DNA of 64,000 nucleotides from Pseudocercospora fijiensis CIRAD86 (Eukaryota; Ascomycota; Dothideomycetes; Mycosphaerellales; Mycosphaerellaceae). Below the pieces are notes generated by a model that was given only the letters and a program-made list of their open reading frames with translations, was not told the DNA's origin and did no database searches. Position 1 is the stretch's first letter. The number at the start of each line of letters is the position of its first letter. The stretch is from assembly GCF_000340215.1 (NCBI RefSeq), contig NW_006921536.1, positions 4,219,664-4,283,663 of the forward strand, written 5' to 3'. Below, in pieces: positions 59,685 through 64,000 of this stretch. A program made the position numbers and the translations under genes.

Positions 59685-60585
59685 GGTGGAGTGACAGCGT
59701 TGAAGGGAGGTCGAGGTCGATGGTATGCTGTGGCTGTGGCGGTGGTTGTAGGCGCGGTGGTGAATCGTGATGGTGAAAGATGCGGGAGCGGAGGACCGAA
59801 GCTCGGCCGAGAGGTAAAGTACCGTACCGTAGAATACACAGTTGTCGCTTCCTCCACATGCAGTACACGCGCTGTATCCTCGTCGACGCCTCTCGACATC
59901 TCGCGTCGCGTCGCGTCGCGTCGCCTCCCGAATGTCCATTCGCATTATTGTCTTGGCGTTCACATGCTGTATATATGAGTGTCATTGAGTGGCCAGCAGC
60001 CTCAGCTCCGTCCAAACTCAACCCTCCGGCCGATCCAATGAAATGAACACGTGTGCCTGTGTCTATGCATACCGCTGCGCTGCAGACATGGGCGATGCGA
60101 TGATTGCCATTGGCAATTTGGAATGTCACGCCGCCAGGATGCCTCATGGCAGTGTCCACTCGTTGCCCGTAAGCGGCGAAGTCGTTCGGCGTCTGCAGCA
60201 TTCCTGAACTGCTCATTCACTGCCACGGCGCCAGGGCCGATGTCAACTATCGATGTGATGAGTGCCGACACGCGTGCGAGCGCCAGGAATACTTCGATTC
60301 ACATCACGCCCGAGACGACCGGGCGTAGCGTTGGCCCGTTGGCTGTTGGCTGTTGGCTGGTAGGTACCATGCTACATCTATCTCCTTCAAACGCCCAGAG
60401 AACTGCTACCCACGAGCCTCTGCGCATCTCGACGCCGCCCGCCTTTCTCGACGACGCAGCTCGCGACACCGAACCGTCAAGCGTGCCTACCAAACGAGGC
60501 AGTGTGAGGCCTGCAGGCAGATGCTTCTCGTGTGACTTGGACAAGGCCTTAGCCATATCCGCCGCCGACATCGATCGATTCAGAG
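59685..60585. promoter_or_regulatory. Divergent intergenic region
   Basis: 900 bp between uL1m (minus) and the gene starting at 60,586 (plus). A short CGTCG/GTCGC repeat (CGCGTCGCGTCGCGTCGCGTCG, about 59,903-59,924) is present. Open frames on both strands are unrecognised. Confidence 0.45.
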
Positions 60586-62972
60586 ATGGCGCTTCAACCG
60601 CTCTCCGTTGGAGATATCTTGATGCTAAGTCAGACCGCTTGGAAGATTGGTAGAGCTTTCACACATCGCAAGAAGAGTGCGCCATCTGAGTTCACCGGGG
60701 TCGAGCGAGAAGCAAATGGACTGAGTGAGGCCCTCAAGCTGCTTGCCGAAGCTCTGCACGAAGATGGGAGCATCTTATACCATGCCAACGACCCTACGAA
60801 ATCTGCCGTCAACACCATTCTCGGCAGCGCTCACAAAACGCTTGACGACCTCGAAGGCTTCGTCGATCGATATCAGGTCATCAGGAAGAAGGAGACGGGA
60901 GACGGCTTCGTAGTAGAGCGAAGTTGGAGCGAAGTGGTTCTGGCCAACTATCGAACATTCAAATGGACGACAGAAGGAGGAGATATCGCCGACTTGCGGA
61001 ATATGCTCGCAATGCACACCAATTCAATCAATTTGACCATGCAAGCGTTGCAGTCTCGCTCATTGTCGAGATTGGAGAGGACAGTCATGCCAATGTCGGA
61101 GAACATCGCGAGCATTCACGATCGGGTCAATGGCGACCTTGGCGTGAAGATTAACGACCTGCACCAGATCATCATGGGTATCGCTAATGGCACTCCTTCA
61201 TTGATCGCTAGAGACAGGCAGATCGGGTCAGGAAGTGTCAGGGACAGCTCAAGCACAGTATCGACACTCGAAAAGTCGCTAATGCTGCCGGAGCAGGACC
61301 AGAAATTGTTGGAGCCACCTCCACGATCATCGAGCTTTATGCCCCCACGCCAGAAATCCTACCCGCGTGGATCCGGAAATGCGACGAAGGTTGCCGCTTA
61401 CACGACGGGAACTGCCAGTGTGAGGTCAGACGGAGAGGATTCAGCTTCCTATAGTGCAGAATATCCACAACATGGTCATGCTGAACATCAGCGGCGTGCC
61501 ATGGACTGGGGCTTTGAGACCGGCTCGCCGATGGTGGCGCGAGGCAGTATCGCTGATGACAACGATGCACAGTTCGGAGCGTCACCGAACGACAGCGCGT
61601 ATGGTTCGTTGTCTCGCAAAAGTTCGATGCGGAGGGAGTCGGCGACATTGCCTGCGCTGTTCAAAGCTGTCGAAGATGAGTACAATGCTGCAACTGCTGG
61701 AAGTAGTCGAAATGTGGAGCAGCGAGACCATTCGCCAGGGCATTCACCCAAAAGTTTCAAAACGGGTAAAGTGAAGAGGCTGTCGTGGCGCGCGTCTTGC
61801 AGTCCAGCACTCCTACCACCTCCTGCGATACCAACGAACGACAATGATGGCCACGACTCACCAGCAACGCCAGCGTCCATATTCTCAAACTTGCAACGGA
61901 CTAAGAGCAATATTGACGAACGACCACAAACCGCCAAGTCTGCCACGAAGTCGATACACCGGCAGACCATAGGATCGCGATCCGTAGGCACGAACGAAGG
62001 TCCGAAGTTTGAAAAGCAACTGTTTCGCAACGCTGCCATCCTGTGCGACGTCCGGGGCAAGCTTGTGGAGTATGCTCACTTCAACTCCGAGCAGCCTGAT
62101 CCACGGTATCAGGTAGAGATGCTGGAGGCATGTAAAGAGGCCAGAGTAGTCGTGATCCGAAAACGAGAGAACCGAGAGCACGGCGGCACGAAGGTCGTCA
62201 CATCAATCTGGTGTATATCGGATGACGGCGAGGTACGACTTCAGCAGAAGCTGTCAGAGACTGGGGAGACAGTCCCATACTGCTCCTACTTCGAATCAGA
62301 AAAGGTCTCTCTGCAACCAGACGATCCGAAAGAGGACATTGCGCTCAAGTTCCACTCCGAAGAATGGGGACATATGCTGAAAGAGGAGAAGAAGACGAAT
62401 TGGGTCAATTACTACTTTGTGTCTGAGAAGGATGCCGTTGCGTTCCAGTCTGCCATTTACGGGCGCATGCTGATGGGAAGCTATCGTACGACCAAGACAA
62501 TTGTGCTTCACGAAGGCCTCAAAGGCGCATTCGCCTTCGAAGAACAGTTCGCCAACATCGAATGCTCCGACTTTGGGAAGATGATGGCGTGTCCACTCCA
62601 GGCGCTGCGGGCGGTGTCCTGGCGCTAATGCATATCAGCTCGAACTTCGGAGAAGGCTGGGCGAGATGGTGGATGAATAATAGCAAGCAGCAGGTGAAGA
62701 TCAAAGAGGACGGAGCAAAGTATGCCAAAGTCAAGGGTCTTGATGTGAAAGTCGTGAAGCCCGGCACGACTGCGGCCCAGATCGAGCGCACAAGAGTAGC
62801 GTCATTCGCCGGTGAAGAGGTCGCCAAGATCCAGGCTGCGACCAAAAAGAGTTCAACACTAAAGCAGGTTGGAGGCATCAGGATCGAATTCAAGTCCGAA
62901 GAGGAGCGTAATGCATTCGTGAGCATGGCGAAGAAATGCCAGGAGAATCTCATACCATTACCTGAACTATGA
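60586..62972 (+). CDS. Conserved Pezizomycotina protein of unknown function, two exons
   Basis: Exons 60,586-62,588 and 62,639-62,972; the 50-bp intron has a GTGTCC donor and a GCTAAT branch site. Joining them gives 778 residues and an intact frame. The N-terminal 200 residues are helical and resemble the N-terminal domain found in fungal STAND-like proteins (VGDILMLSQTAWKIGRAF, DRYQVIRKKETGDGFVVERSW, TINLTMQALQSRSL-like). Residues about 200-470 are disordered, Ser/Pro-rich, with clustered possible phosphosites. The C-terminal third is folded, with alternating short beta and helical stretches, and crosses the splice site. There is no NTPase motif, so it is not itself an NLR. I recall similar full-length proteins in related fungi but no experimental function. 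Confidence 0.82.
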
Positions 62973-63133
62973 TGATGATGAGGAGGAGGATGACTTAATG
63001 ATATGTTTCCACCACATGATACCATTTCGCGAAGGACTCAGGACGCGACACTACAGCGCGCTCATATGACACGAGACAGTAGAAGAAGGGAAACTGTACA
63101 AAACACCCTCTCCTCACAAAACATCCCCATCAA

Positions 63134-64000
63134 TCACTCCGCCCTCCACTCCACCTCCCTAACCTGCACAGGCATCCCCTCCCTGGGCTTCGCCGCCCCA
63201 ACCAAAATCTGATACAACTCCTCCCCCTCAACATCCTGCCTCCCCATCCGAAACGTCTGATCTCTCGCATAGAAACTCCCATCCTTCCCCACAACCTCTA
63301 ACCCTTCTCTATCCAACCTGACATCAAACTCAAAAGACCGACAAATCAAAGCCAAAATAATCTTTGTTTCTAAAATCGCCAAGTTCTGGCCTAAACAGCT
63401 TCGAGCACCGATTTCGAAAGATCGAAAGGCGCCTTCGGGGATTTTGTGGGCGTTTTCCGGGAGGAACCGGTCGGGACGGAAGGTGTTGTAGTCTTCGCCC
63501 CAGACTTCCGGGTTGTGGCCTAGACCGTAATGGATGAGCCAGATCATGTAGCCTTCTGTTGGGTATTTCGCTCCGGTTTTCTTGTCGTGTAAGAAGAGAC
63601 CTTTTTGGCCGTTTCGGGGTGCGGAGGCTGCGGGGAAGAGACGGAGGACTTCTTTGATGACGCAGGTGGTGTATTCGAGTTTGTTGAGGGAGTAGGGGTC
63701 GGATTTTATGTTGGAAGCTGTTTGGGATATGGGGCCAAGGATATTTTCGTGTTCGAGGCGGAGACGTTGGAGGACCTCGGGGTGTTTGCCGAGCATGTAC
63801 ATGGCGTAGCAGATTGTGCTGGAGGTTGTGTCGTGGCCCGCAAAGAGGCAGATTCGGATTTGGGTTATGGCTCCTTCTTTGAAGGTTTTGTCGAGGGCTT
63901 TGGGTTTGGTGCCGATGCCTTTTTCTGGATGCGTGTTGGAGGAGAGGTAGCTGTCTAATGCCAAGTCGAGCACGGTCTTGCGTCGTTGCTTTTTGATTGT
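63134..64000 (-). CDS. Cytochrome P450, N-terminus outside window
   Basis: The frame is open to the window edge and encodes the C-terminal 288 residues. It shows the I-helix motif AGHDTTSS, the K-helix ExxR (KEVLRLFP), a PERF-like FRPDRFLPE and the heme-binding loop FEIGARSCLGQ with the Cys ligand, all intact. A monooxygenase bound to the endoplasmic reticulum, working with an NADPH-P450 reductase, is expected from the family. Sequence around the I-helix reminds me of fungal CYPs acting in secondary metabolism or fatty-substrate oxidation, but a subfamily cannot be fixed. No other pathway genes are next to it within the window. Confidence 0.93.
   Translation of the reverse strand, partial: TIKKQRRKTVLDLALDSYLSSNTHPEKGIGTKPKALDKTFKEGAITQIRICLFAGHDTTSSTICYAMYMLGKHPEVLQRLRLEHENILGPISQTASNIKSDPYSLNKLEYTTCVIKEVLRLFPAASAPRNGQKGLFLHDKKTGAKYPTEGYMIWLIHYGLGHNPEVWGEDYNTFRPDRFLPENAHKIPEGAFRSFEIGARSCLGQNLAILETKIILALICRSFEFDVRLDREGLEVVGKDGSFYARDQTFRMGRQDVEGEELYQILVGAAKPREGMPVQVREVEWRAE

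Noticed and set aside
59268..59963. Longer start for the uL1m gene, or an unspliced version
   Set aside because: Reading through the 53-bp intron loses the L1 homology, and the upstream extension is Arg-rich without family resemblance.

Overview
The window looks like filamentous ascomycete nuclear DNA, most likely a Dothideomycete close to the Mycosphaerellaceae. The reasons are short GT-AG introns of about 48-62 bp with CTRAY-type branch sites, Pezizomycotina-type genes (glycogen synthase, GPI-anchored GH16, DUF7704, GPR1/FUN34/YaaH transporter, mitochondrial uL1, P450), and long blocks with the footprint of repeat-induced point mutation (RIP). In those blocks CpA/TpG is strongly depleted, TpA is raised, and CpG is kept.

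Layout. (1) 1-12,900 is a RIP-mutated transposon block: a chromodomain Gypsy gag-pol cut by the window edge, a very long unrecognised reading frame directly behind pol (about 5,450-10,207), and a MULE transposase (about 10,450-12,790). (2) 12,905-22,790 is a normal gene island: gsy1, a small secreted cysteine protein, two small membrane-protein candidates (one with an in-frame TAG), a GPI-type GH16, a broken amino-acid permease and a DUF7704 membrane protein, all on the minus strand. (3) 22,790-52,430 is a second RIP block. It holds a dead Plavaka-like transposase, a MITE-like element, and two complete copies of one Gypsy element in opposite orientation (29,962-37,127 minus; 44,422-51,636 plus), each with 198-bp LTRs and its own 5-bp target duplication. 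Between and around them are an unusual A-rich minisatellite tract, a decayed ankyrin-repeat gene, and a decayed NACHT (NLR-type) gene split by the second Gypsy copy. (4) 52,431-64,000 is a second gene island. It contains an 1,147-bp Copia-derived miniature LTR element, an acetate-type transporter, a Ser/Thr-rich single-pass membrane protein, an F-box-like protein, mitochondrial ribosomal protein L1, a conserved two-exon protein of unknown function and a P450 running off the right edge.

The genes do not form an obvious cluster. The main story is the contrast between ordinary islands and RIP-destroyed blocks. In the destroyed blocks stop codons are mostly TAG, as expected when CAG and TGG codons lose CpA/TpG, so long frames can still be followed although no functional protein can be made. 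Coordinates of decayed genes are approximate; coordinates of LTRs, target duplications and intact CDSs were read base by base. No database search was possible, so family names rest on motif recognition.
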